From the NCBI GenBank assembly GCA_021234535.1, contig CM037842.1:5483315-5547314 (forward strand): DNA of 64,000 nt, given 5' to 3'. The position numbers and the translations under genes are program-made. Within the stretch, counting starts at the first letter, position 1; every line of letters begins with the position of its first letter. The notes under the pieces were generated by a model that was given only the letters and a program-made list of their open reading frames with translations, did no database searches and was not told the DNA's origin. The stretch comes from Stichopus chloronotus (taxonomy: Eukaryota; Echinodermata; Holothuroidea; Aspidochirotida; Stichopodidae). Of the stretch, positions 39,525 to 51,700 are shown piece after piece.

Positions 39525-39790
39525 TTGTTAATGGCATTATCATCTGTAATGATGCATTTACCATGTCAATTGTTATTTAGTAATCGAACACTAAATCACA
39601 TGAACTTCGATCGTACCCTTTCAGGATTGGCCAGCTTATTAACCACCTGAGGTTTAATTATTAAAAGGTTGGTGTTTGAAGAGGTTCATTGTTGTGTTTT
39701 GTTGATGGAAATGTAAGTTAAAACGATGCATCTGCCATGTAAGCTGTTATTTAGTAATCACCTACTATATCACATTAATTTGAAAACAAG
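39525..39790 (+). repeat. Diverged direct repeat between lectins 2 and 3
   Basis: GATGCATTTACCATGTCAAT and TGTTATTTAGTAATC near 39550 recur as GATGCATCTGCCATGTAAG and TGTTATTTAGTAATC near 39725. Confidence 0.55.
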
Positions 39791-40426
39791 CCTCCAGTAC
39801 TGGCAGAGCGTTGATACCAGGCGGATTCACAGCTTGTGATAATTAATTGATAGTTCAATTTATTACTTTTAAAGTTTGGTGGTACTTTCTGATATAATGT
39901 AATATAGTCTTAAATGGGAGGGGATCTGCGTAATACTCACTGATCTTTACATCGATAAAGCAATCCTTTGACATGACAAGGTCACATTTACAAAATATAC
40001 AAAAATCATATTTTGAAGACATAATGTTAAATAATTCAATACTGAGCGATTTGCCGATATTTATGATATCAAGTAATTCCGTTCTTGACAAACATAAGAG
40101 CTGTTTAACAATTAGGCCTACTTGTTGCATTGCGAGCATTCAGCAATAATTAAATCCATTTTGTAACCCCCACATAACCCAACAGTTTGCAAACAAATAA
40201 ATGAGTATTGATTTTTTTCAATATTCAGGATGAAATGTTTCTTATAAAATTCGTTGCATGCTCATTCTCTGTTTGTGATATGTTATCATCTGAAACACAC
40301 CACACAAATACATGATAGACAGCAGTATTTGCATCTAAAAAGTTACATAAGAATGTCTCTGTTCAACGAGGTATTAGTCATACATTATGTCTGCATTGCA
40401 AACAGAACGAATGCCACAACACTGGC

Positions 40427-40578
40427 TCAGATAAGGTGACCAGGCTTGACACATATTAGAGCAGGAGCCCACAGGGGTGATATCACTTCTTTCTCTTCAT
40501 CCTCTTCTTCTGGTGAGGTCTCCATGTACACTTCTTTAACGAAACTGTCACAGCATCTGCAGCTAACAAACCCGGAAC
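40427..40578 (-). CDS. Possible terminal exon with acidic tail, gene unknown
   Basis: A CAATCCCAG acceptor is followed in phase 1 by an open frame of 49 codons to TGA. It contains a Cys cluster (SCRCCDS) and an acidic run (EEEDEEKE). It lies between lectins 2 and 3, 0.85 kb downstream of the lectin 3 stop, and the phase 1 entry would fit any lectin 3 splice donor. It could be an alternative last exon, a piece of another gene, or chance. No family is recognised. Confidence 0.27.
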
Positions 40579-41447
40579 CTGGGATTGACAGTTATATGCT
40601 CGATTAAGCAATGAATGTGTTTACAAAGTGAGAGTAATCTGCTATTTGAAAATTGTAAGCAGACTGTAAGTCAACACAAACACGAAGTATACAGTTGTGT
40701 GGTATGTATGGAATAGTTTATTTGTTATTTGTAAACAAATGATACAATACTGTTACCAAAGTAAGACATAAACAGAAGGAAAGACTTTACTGATTTATGT
40801 TATTGTAAGTGTGATCAAGATTTATTTTTGGAAATACCCTGCGAACTCCTACCTTTTACCTTTTCTACAAAAACTGACCAAGAAAATCGTAACAAGGTAT
40901 GAACTTGATTGAGGTTAATTTTTACACAAATTTCATGATATTCCAAACTAAATTTAGACACAAAATTGTAACGTTGCAAATAAAAGACTATGAAATACTT
41001 TTCAAGTCCTTCAAACAAGGTAAACGTTGTTGCTCTTTGTACCGTATTACTGTGGCTAAAGTGTCTCCCAACTCAATTTATAGCAGTTACAATGGGATTT
41101 TCTTTCACATTAATAACAACAGCAAACTATGCTTTTTATCAGTACGGTTTTCTCTCATATTCAAACGTATTTTTAGCTTCAAAACTTCAAAATCTACCAC
41201 ACCTGTTAAAAATCAAGTGGAATTTCAATCAGACGAGACGTACCAAAATGTAGACAAAATGGAATGTTTATTATTTGAAACCTCGATTAACACCATTCAA
41301 AGGTTAAAAATTTTAACAATCTTTCATCTTCAAACAATCATTGAATTTATCTCTGGCGCGTTGAAAGTATAAAATATTTCATATTTAGATAATTATACTG
41401 GGATTTTTCAATAAGTTAGAAACTGACTCGCCTCATCTTTGCAAATG

Positions 41448-44400
41448 TCATTCAAAGATGGTACGTTCACACATAAAGTAAAGTTCAGTATCACAACGGT
41501 GGTCTGCGTAAATTCCATGCAGGAAGGCAACACAATCTTCATCTTGATGTAGGTGCCCATTTGGTTCTGCATCCCCCCACCGTACGAACGTCGCAATTCT
41601 GCCATCGTCATATCTCCATACCCCTTTAAATTCAAACAAGTTAAAACAAAATATTTCTGCTTCTCAATGGTTCTCGATGATGTGTAAGCAAATTGTTACG
41701 ATAATGCACTTTGCATTTAAACAATACACGATTTCTTAAATCTGTTGGCTCATGAAGTCAACATAAGGAAGAAATGCCTCGAAGATTGCAATTACTGCCA
41801 AGAATTTAGTGTTCTGTCATCAATAACATTTTGTTTGAATTTTCACATTTATCCAAAATGTCACAAAATCTGGCAATGACAATGCATCATCTTGTTACTG
41901 TGACGTAGTTGCTATTGCCTCCAAAATCAACTTGTGTCCTTTGTGAGCAAAATCTAGAATTTCATTGATTACGGTAGGCTGCACAAACCTGCAAACTGTC
42001 AATTGCAAATCATCAATTCTGACCTATGAAGATGCATTTGCAATTACATGTGGCTATGCTAATTACTCCTACACCTTTAATGCAAATGAATATTCATGCA
42101 CATCAGCAAACTGACCAGATGTACAGTATTTGTACTAATTTCATAGATGCCGAATACATTTTACCACGAACTTAGCAAACTCTTCATAATGAATTATTTT
42201 CTAAGATTGAGCTTACATGCAACACTGCATCCAAAAATAAACCGTCGGTATTGTGTGTTTTAATTCATTAATTCCACATCTTGCACTGTGAATTTAGGTC
42301 TTATGCATTACAGGTTCAAATATTTGCATCCTCCATTTGCAACTCAACCAGGATACATAACATGCATATGTATTTCGTTACGACAGTAAAGTTTCAATCT
42401 TAAAGGAAGAAACTCTTGTATGTACTATCAGCTTAACTATCTCGCAAAACAAACGTGTGTTCATTTATGTCATCACGTAACAGTTTCCCCACTAAATTCA
42501 TTACTACTATTACACAACTGACTTTTGTTTGGCTCATAACTTTGCTATCTTTATCATAACTTTATTATCTTTATGCCTGTTTGTAATTATTTTATGTTTG
42601 ATATTCAGTAACTCCCACTATCAGTTGCTAAAGTGAGCAACTGAACCAATAACATTACTGAAAGCGTTTGCAGTCACAACCTTGTAATCGTTCACCATAA
42701 CGCTTCCATTGTCTTTCATACGAAAACAGTAGTTCCACGCAGACCCATTAAATAAACTTACAAAAGTCACAAAAATTCCTTTTTTTCACCAAGGTGTGTA
42801 ATCATGATTTTGCTGTCGTCTACAAATCTCTATTTTTTTTTTCAAATAGACAACTGTAGTAATGAAAAAATTCTGACTCTTCTTTGCATTAAGAAGCGTA
42901 TTACGAATTGTCCAATTACGCAACATGAACTCGTAAACTCACCCTCTACCGCAAAATCGTTGAGTCCTATCCAAAATCTTTTTGAGATGTCGTCGTTTCC
43001 CGCCATGTCATTAATTGCTAGAGATTGAGAGAATTCCTCTTCATTTTCGATATATATCAGGTGACCATTGTTCGGAGGAAGACTGCAACTTCTGGCTGCT
43101 TCTGACCTTGTCACTCTAACATCAATCAGACAATACGAGGATTGACCGTAATCGAACCATTGCGGACAGGCTGTCATCGTAAAAACAGGAATAGAAAAAG
43201 AGAAAAGTACACCAATGTTGGAAAATTCATATTGTTCCTTTAAGATTGCAGAATAACTAACAAGATATTTGTCTCATGACGCAATCGAAATGCTAGATAG
43301 ACCAACTTTACATTGAAAACTAAGCCCAAACAACTGTTCAATAAGGTTTAGTAACTAGCAGATTCAAGTACATGCCCAATATGACTTAAAATACCCTCTT
43401 AAAATGATAATAATGAAATCGCATTACCATCAAACTTCAAATGTGTTTAAAAAAGGGCATTTGTGGGGCAACTTCGAATTCAAGGAAAGCCATGGACGAA
43501 ATATCATTTTTAAACAGGCCAGTCTCTTACAAGCGAAAAAAATATTGAATCCAATCAGCTTTTACGATTTAGATGGCAGGTAATTGTTTACTCTTTGCTG
43601 TATGGGTTAATGACCTTAAGTAAACTTTGTGACTTGAATTTAATATAAGGGTCTTCAGTTGAACAGAAATTAAAAAATGAAATATTATGTACAGGAATTA
43701 TGAAATCAATAATAATAATAAATCCGAACTAAAAGTACGAAATCAATAAAAGTAGAGCTTGCATTACGTTAAGCTGAAACGTGACCATTTCTGTAAAACA
43801 AGGATGTGAGGAACTAGAACTCCATCATCTCATTTAGACTAATATGTTTAATGATCTCATTCCTCGTTTTGTTTTGTTTTTTGCAATCTATGTAAATAAT
43901 CCATCACATTTTCAATTTTTGTGGTGAATTAAAAGCAAATAAAAGAAAGCTCACAGAGGGTGGTCTCAACGGTAGGTCTATATTTGTCATCCGTAACTGT
44001 TGTGCAATCTTCAGTTGATGTGTCTGTTAAGAAGAAAAATAGTGACATCAATTGTGCCTACATTGGCGCATCATGATAACATCAGTATTGCACGTTAGTA
44101 TATACAAATAGGGTGTAATTTGTGACCAGCACATCCCGACAGACATAGGCTACTGTGCAATGTTACATGAATGACAAATGATGAGTACATAAGAATGCTT
44201 TTAACGAACTAGCTCTTAAGTCACTCGTTGAAAGTAATCCATAATTCTGACTAGTGTACATTTTACTACGTTTGACAAACGTAACATACCGTTTAACGTC
44301 AACTCACGGTACATCGTATGGTACAAACCTCTCTGCACTGAATCTTGGGAATAATGCAATAATGTCGTCACAATCGGTGAATTCTGAGACACAGTCAATA

Positions 44401-45505
44401 TAGTATCATTATTCCCATCACAATCTGTCTTAGTGTAAACGCTGAGACTGGCAGACGGTTGATAGACTAAATAACACATAATTGTACCTTTACAGGAATT
44501 GAAAAAAAAGAGGGAACAATATACTTCACACTACTTTATCAGATGTTATAGTTAATTATATGGTGACTTAAATTTGTTGTATATTATGTTCCATCTCTTT
44601 TTACCAATATATGAATAACACATTAATAGATACTATAATATCATAAGTATCACATAAGTAGCACCCCTGTTACTATTATTAAAATTGAATATATAATATG
44701 TGGGGCATCTTTAGATTCTAAATTCTGATTGCAAAGCAGCCTGATCTAACACTGTACTGGAGTAATACAATCACATATAGTAATAATATTGCTTGATTTA
44801 TGGGCTAATATTCATAAAATGTTAAGTGTGTACTGTGGGGTTCACCAATAGCAACCTGAATGACCGACCCAATCTTGTTCTTACTGCACAATTCATCCAA
44901 TCAAAAATTCACGTGACATTACTGTATACACTGTCGGGACATGATTAAATGGACTTATATTATGATATATATCATATGTCAAAGGCGTGCACTGGCATGT
45001 GGTAGTCACTAAGCAAATGCCAAAGATTACCTCTAATGTAGTAAGATCATATCAAAGCTATGAAAGGGTCAATGTCGCTGCATGCGATTACTGATTGTCC
45101 GATGTTATGCAATGACAAAATTAGCAAATATCTCATAAAATCAATTTGAGTACAAACCATCTTCTTTCCCAAACTGATCGCTGGATTCAGTCGTCGCTGG
45201 TACTGTACTCATTCCTGTAAAAGATAAATAATGTAAAGATTAATTCAAACAGCTCCGTAGTTAGTAACTTTTGCCCATGAAAAGTTTATTAGGAATATGT
45301 GGTTTCTACACATTTAAACTTTATAATGCAAAAGCAAATTAATTGAACGACTTTGTTTAGAGCTTGTTACAAGAAAATATTGATTCCATAGAGGTACATC
45401 ACTTAAAGGAAGTGGCTGCAATACTGAAGAGTATGAAAAGAGGAATTGGCACACACCGAAAACAAGGTGGAGAACGGATGTGAGTATGCAGCATAGTATC
45501 TTCAT
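41448..45505 (-). CDS. Secreted C-type lectin-like protein 3 (EPN type), six exons
   Basis: Exons are 45457-45505, 45158-45214, 44329-44487, 43955-44023, 42943-43170 and 41448-41623 (738 nt, 245 aa), with GT-AG borders and phase 1 throughout. The signal peptide begins MKILCC and is followed by a short polar linker. The shared Cys-x17-Cys module (36-89) carries a clear PIVTTLL core. A Thr-rich linker with one extra Cys precedes a long-form C-type lectin domain (112-245) with CPQW, FWIGLND, WRYDDG and FMCER. EPN is at 207-209; the WND position reads YAD. Unlike the other two, the protein continues four residues past MCER before TGA. A possible poly(A) signal lies at 41268-41273 on the minus strand. 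This gene starts the divergent arrangement with the plus-strand hemopexin genes to its right. Confidence 0.86.
44329..44487 (-). other. Shared module exon, lectin 3 copy
   Basis: A 159 bp exon, phase 1 on both sides. It has MCY near the start, a second Cys 18 residues on, and PIVTTLLHYSQ near the end. This copy is the bridge between the lectin and hemopexin versions because it shares PIV-TLL with the hemopexin gene. Confidence 0.83.
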
Positions 45506-47984
45506 GTTTTGTAAGAAAACCTTCCTCCTCCGCCTAATTCTCTTTGGGATGAATGTTTACCTAAACTTAACTGATCATGTAAGTCTTACACGTCTTTACT
45601 TATCGTATAGCTCTCTTGATAGAACGATAGTCTACGTCTATTTGAGTGCAACTTCTTTTACTGTTTAACAAATACACGTGTTATCGTCGAAGGTTCAATT
45701 TCCTATTTCATTTACCGAATAGTCCTGAAAATGCCTATCGATTTATGATAATGTGCATAACAATGATTACGTTACAATCATTTGAAGACATATCTTCATC
45801 GATTTCCTGTCAAAAGTTGACACAGAATCATTCATCAAAAGATTAATTGAAGAAGGGCAGTACAAAACAATACTTCCTCACTCTTTTACTTCCAGGTTTT
45901 TTAAGTACCAATTTAGGTGTAGTATAGACATTTGCAGACTTCATTTCTCAATAATCCCTTGGTTGTCACTCTTTCCGTTCCAAACAGTTTACAAAGGTGA
46001 AAGATATTGAATCCTTTTGCGGATGATGCAAGGCAGGCAATACACTCGTGAGCTAAGTGGTTGTCAAGTTAACTGGGAGGCTTGCATTTTTTATGAAACA
46101 TGCCAATATGACGACTACCAATGCCGCATACAAACGTCCTTTGGTGCATGTTAAAAATATTAATTAGGTCAATTTCCTGCCAGTGGAGATATCGACAGAA
46201 CACGACATTCAGTATGATTCAATTTAATATGTTTTAATTTTTTATCTAATATCATTTGAAAATTCACTCATCGGCTATTTTAAAATTGGGGTTTATGAAT
46301 ATTGGCGATAAACAAATTGATTTTGAGGCATATCCTCATATGAAACATTAAAATAACAACTTATTCTAAAGACACTCACTTCAAAAACGTCTGAATTCTA
46401 GTTCAGATATCAACATGCATACACGAAATCTGATCGCTGTGAATAAAACGTACTACCTGAAAACTTTTAAGGTGCAGGAAATAATGGTAACAATTGCTTA
46501 ATGAATGACTTCAGCTAAGTAAAAAAGGCCTGTCCTAGTAGTAGTCAAAAGAATACACAATATTTTAATTAGTCCTTTGCATTAAATGAAAAAAGTTCAT
46601 GTACTTTTAGTGCATTTTTAATTTTTGCTTCTATTTCAGACTCACATTGTTTTACCTCCAAAGTCATCCAGGACATGAAAAATCTACATTTGAGTCAAGT
46701 TACCGTCTTTTTGGACAATAAATATTCTCAAGGGTGATTATTAAACTTAATAGCTATTATAGCTCACTAGCAATTATGGTCTCCACATGGCCCCCAGCAA
46801 TATCAAAATTAGCTTTGACAATCTCAATGGAAATTAATGGTGTGGTTATTATCATTACTTCTATGTTGTCAAGGACACCATGGAAAAAAAATATATTTTC
46901 AAATCCTACTTTTTTGTCCTCAACGATTCTTGCATGCTGTGAGACTCATATACAATACGTTAATGAACTCTTTTCCTAAAGGAGATTTCAGTAGATAACA
47001 AAATAGTGAATAAGTAACATCAACACTACAATTAAGTGCCAAGACGTCTTCTCTCATTTTTTTTCAGGGATGAGTCAGTCCCAAAATGATAACATTAAAG
47101 AAATCCTAACTCCTTCCAACTGTAAGCTACAGACTTGGTTGAAGTAGTGAAAAAAAGCTGAGACATAGATATGTTCAAGACCCCCCTTTTTTGGAGGAGG
47201 GTATTACGAAAATTTTTCACACTATGTAAGTTAAATTTGTTCACAATGTCGAGGACAGAAGTGTCACTGGGATTAGAAGAATTAAATACCTTGAGTTACA
47301 GGAATTTGGTTCAATCAATGTAAGAGTAATTTTAACACATGAACAGCGGTACACACAATAATGGAAACGACATTAAATTTGAGCAACTTCCTATCGGTTT
47401 TTTCTGGGGTATAGAAGATCTTGTGGCTGGGATTACGGCAAAAAGGATTTGAACAGTACGGATGTAAACACGCTCACAAAAGTTTGCAAACTTGTGCCAA
47501 AAGCAACTTTAGAAGACTTAGTAACAAGTATCCACATACAAACGAAATTTATATAACAGCAATATACACAGAAAACTAATGGTCACTAGATTAGACAGAA
47601 CAAATGCATACGGCTGATATGCCCGTCAACGTGATTTACGGAAGCTGAAGTCTTTGTGTAAGACTGCAATCTGACGGGAAATAAATTCGTGACATAAATA
47701 CGGAGCTTTCTATAGGTTATTGCACTCCATCTTAGTGAATATTTATATCACAAAATTCGAAAATTCGAAATCAGAATTTTGTTCTTTCTTTTTAGGAAGA
47801 ACAATAACAAAAGTTATTGGAAAAGACGGTCTTATCTTAGATGTGTTCTCAGTTGTGATGTCTGCTGTAAGTAGACAACACAACTGAGTAAGTTGTGTTT
47901 CGTACTATGCAATCAGTTTTAATCATCTGTCAGCCAGCGTCATATAGGGCTATATACTCTATCCATCAATGGATCTTGTGGTAC
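45506..47984. other. Spacer between lectin 3 and the hemopexin pseudogene
   Basis: The transcription direction switches across this stretch. I looked for a copy of the shared module or a signal-peptide exon for the pseudogene and found none. Confidence 0.45.
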
Positions 47985-48462
47985 CATGTGCATCTCAGGA
48001 AAGTTCGATGCAAGTACAAGAACATATGATGACAATACTCCTCCTTTTTCTGAGATCAATTTGTTTTACAATTTAACGACAGTTGGATGAAAGGTAACAA
48101 CAATATATTCTTTTTTTCAAGGCACAGGCAATGACAATGAATGACAATGATTTGTCTATGAAGTGTACATCAACAAATTGAAAGCTTTGGAGTCACCACA
48201 GTTTTAACGTTTCACTCAATTACAATACTATTCAAATGAACGTGACTAAATTTATAAACAAAAACATCAAGTGAGCCTAAACTTGCCAGAATAACAAGCA
48301 TTTCATGAGTCCGGTAGTTTGATATGATGAAACTGGGCTACTGAGGAGTCACGTTGCCACATGGATATTCAGAATGTATAGCATTCGGTTGACTTGGACC
48401 ACCAGATGGTATTGACGCTGTATTTATTGAGAGAAGAAGCAACAAATGTTATTTATTCAAAG
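47985..48462 (+). pseudogene. Hemopexin-repeat pseudogene fragment
   Basis: Two blocks match exons 4 and 5 of the intact hemopexin gene 7-8 kb to the right. The first (47985-48090) reads CISGKFDAS then drifts and ends at an in-frame TGA after about 35 codons, missing the rest of repeat 1 and the start of repeat 2. The second (48331-48462) matches exon 5: it contains a LPHGYSE stretch, then TGA where the intact gene has a Trp codon, then GIDAVF and a retained donor-like AAAG followed by GTAAGA. I found no matching signal, module or last exon nearby. It is most simply a decayed tandem duplicate. Confidence 0.8.
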
Positions 48463-48733
48463 GTAAGACTAGTTAAATAGTATTCCATGTACAGTGACTG
48501 GATAACGGAGGGGACACATTTACAATTTAGATGTTAACGTTTAGCCTGATAAAGTCATCAGAATGACTAAAAAGAGATTGTAAAAAACACATAAAAAGAC
48601 CGGCTGTTTTTTTTTTTTTTCACAGAAAAACCGCTGTCTTTTCACCTTTCAGTATAGTAGATATAAATGAAAGTTATTTTAGCATCTTGATATCCCGATA
48701 AGCGTCTGATTTTGTTCTTAGTAAAAGTTAAGG

Positions 48734-48796
48734 TCGTTCATGCTTAAACGAAAGCAATATTTTTTAGAAAAATTGCTTTCGTTTAAGCATGAACGA
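48734..48796. repeat. Perfect 25 bp inverted repeat with 13 bp loop
   Basis: The left arm at 48734-48758 (TCGTTCATGCTTAAACGAAA then GCAAT) is exactly complementary to 48772-48796. It lies about 270 bp downstream of the hemopexin pseudogene. RNA from either strand would fold into a perfect hairpin. Confidence 0.9.
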
Positions 48797-51700
48797 AAAA
48801 ATTATGCTTTTTATGAATTTTTAATACAAGGCGCATTGAAATTATTCAATAATATTTCATTTCTACCGACTCCCTACCTACCTACTGTATGACAGAAAAG
48901 TCAAGCTGCTTGAAATTTGTTTTAATTGCACTTCAGACCAGTTGTGTTATGAAAACCGATTTTGGAATTTTTCCTAATAAAATTAATGTTTTGTCTCCTC
49001 TGTAATACATTTGCTAGAAAATTATCCTTTCAGGTAACATGCTAAAGAGGCTTATTGAGTTGATATCTTTTATTTTGAGAGGTGGTTGAAGGAGGTTAGT
49101 GCACGCCAATACTTTTAATTAGCTTCATGGAGTATAATTTTGTTATTTTATTTTATTCCTACACACGCTGAAAATGAGAGGAAGTGTAGATTTTTATGAT
49201 CAGATTTTGTCGATGGTTGACACGATATTGCAAAAGGTGTCTGGTCACACTTTTCCAATAAGTGGTTTTAATCATTAATAACCCTACCATTGTAGTGTCC
49301 GTTGCGTGTCAGATGTTCAAAATCCCTTAGTTTGACCATTTACCATCAACATATGAGTGATACTCAACAGGTGTGACAAAATATCATGAACCTTTTGCGC
49401 CAAATCAATGAGCCCCCTTTAAGATAGTCGGAGGTCATTAATACATAACTAAGAAGTACATAATAAGGACGTAGTAATAAGTGCATAATAGGTACGTCCC
49501 AGTAGGTACATACTAATAGGTACATTATAGTTAGACATATCAAGCTCAATGGAATTTTTGCTTGTAGGTAATGTATTATGACTTAATTCCTGCTTTAGAT
49601 GTAGCTTATAGTCCATATCTACTAAGGAATTCCTGCTTTAAAGAATGCATTAAGATACATCATGCAAGAAGGAATTCTTGTTTTATTTTAACATGTGTAT
49701 TCACATATGAAACGTAACCGTGGCTACCTAAGATTGAAAAGCCACTAAAAGAAAGGAGACATAATCCTCTTTTGTACTGTACTGATTTCTTCGTTGTAGG
49801 AATTATGATAAATGTAGTGAAAACGATTAACCTGTATAACCTACAGCAATTTAGTAGTAAACCAGTTCACTTTTTTTTCACTAAGTAAACAATGTTTATT
49901 TTATTTATGTATTTGTCATATTTTCGCCAGTTTATAACGTCCATTGTCTTCCTCTATCCCTGTTTCTGATATCCAGCGTTATTGATTTGTCGCTGAAATT
50001 TAATTTGAGACATTCTACCATATTTGCATCAAATCTTTTCAAGTCCATTCTTATCTTATATTTCTTGTCCGAAGTTCTCGTTGTCCGAATATGAAAATGA
50101 AATGGTGACCTAGAAGTTTGAGAACAGACGTCAGATCATAAAGATAACGTTTTTTTTTTAATTTAATTCATTTGTCTCAAGTGTATTGCTTGAATAGGAA
50201 TTGCTTTATATCGATTAATCATCGTCATTCGATAAATCTTAAAACATCAAGAAAAATCTACAGCAAACCGAGAGACATCTTGCAAGGATTAATAGTGAAA
50301 TTGATTTCAACTTAAATCTCGAAAGACTCATTCTATTTCAAACTACTGTTTGGGGTTGTTTTTATTCGCCATTTGCATATTATAGGCATTATGTTGTAAC
50401 TGCAAACGAAGAGTGAGCCATAAAGGTGGAATAGCAATTATAATCAAGAATCATAGTGCAATGTCGTTTAATTTGTTTGAATTCTAAGACGGCTTGGGTA
50501 TTGCACAGGCGGTAAAAAGGAGAACCATTATTATTTAGTGGACTAACCTTCGTTTCAACTCCGATCTCAAACTGTTACAATAAACTTGGTCAATTTTGAA
50601 ATGAAAACTCCTTTGACTTCTGCGAAGAGATATCTATTACAAAGGCAGTAAAACAGTAAGATATATTATCTTTTATTTCATACTTGTAAATCCAATTTAA
50701 AAATATATATAATTATTGATTCCTCTTTCTCAACTGGCAACTGTAATAATAATGTTAATTTTTTTGTAATCTTTTTGAGTGTGATATTTCATCACTGTGA
50801 AATGTGGCCAATACCGTGCAGATTTGTTTTTCTGTAACTAAACGAAGAAGTTTCTAACACAGATATGCAAACAGCTACACGATGTTTTACCCTCTGTCAT
50901 GCATAATACAATACAGTAAAAACTGGTGTGGCGAAGAAAACAAAAATCATCACTCAATTGATTACTAGCACTCTTTACCAATGTTACTGCTACTTATCTA
51001 GACTTATTTTGCTAAACGTTAATGGAGGCGTAAGTAGTTCAGGGCATTAGGCTACCATACAAAACTAAAACAGTTACTATAGCCCTTAAAACCACAAGTG
51101 ATTCGACCCCCCCCCCAAAAGAAAAATACTTTCAATTGTTTCGAAAAATTTGTATAAATATGACAAATGTAAAATGTAAAAAGTTCTTGTTTTGTACAAA
51201 AATCTTTAGTGGTACCGGATTTGTACAAGAATGACAACTTTGAAGGTTTAAAGATTTGTAAAAAAGGACAAATATGAAAAGTGTCCCACATTTTTACTAC
51301 AGATAAAAGAATTAAAGGGTGTTCCAGATGTGTACATAAAAGACAAATATGACGGGGTGTCTTAGAGTCCTATTAACGTCGTATTCTACTATAAATAGTC
51401 CATTCAAGAGTTTGTAAAGGAAAATGGGAAAGGAGTTCGTGTTTTTCAAGGGAGAAATGGTCTACAGCTGCAACATTTGGTGACCCTGAAAAGAACAGTT
51501 TATGTTACTTCTTGTTCTCATGTATCAATTCTGTTGTTTATGTTGAATGTAGTAGTTCGATCTACACTGCCAGCTGAGCAAAATCACACTGTGAAATTCT
51601 GTGAACGACCAAGTATGAGCATTATTGACCCTGATAAGCCATCATCCGTTTTGTCTTCCATTCTTCTAACTACAAAAGACTTGCTTTCCTTCGCAGTGTT

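Noticed and set aside
40899..41372. 157-codon plus-strand frame downstream of lectin 3
   Set aside because: AT-rich, no recognisable domain, overlaps the expected 3' UTR of lectin 3.
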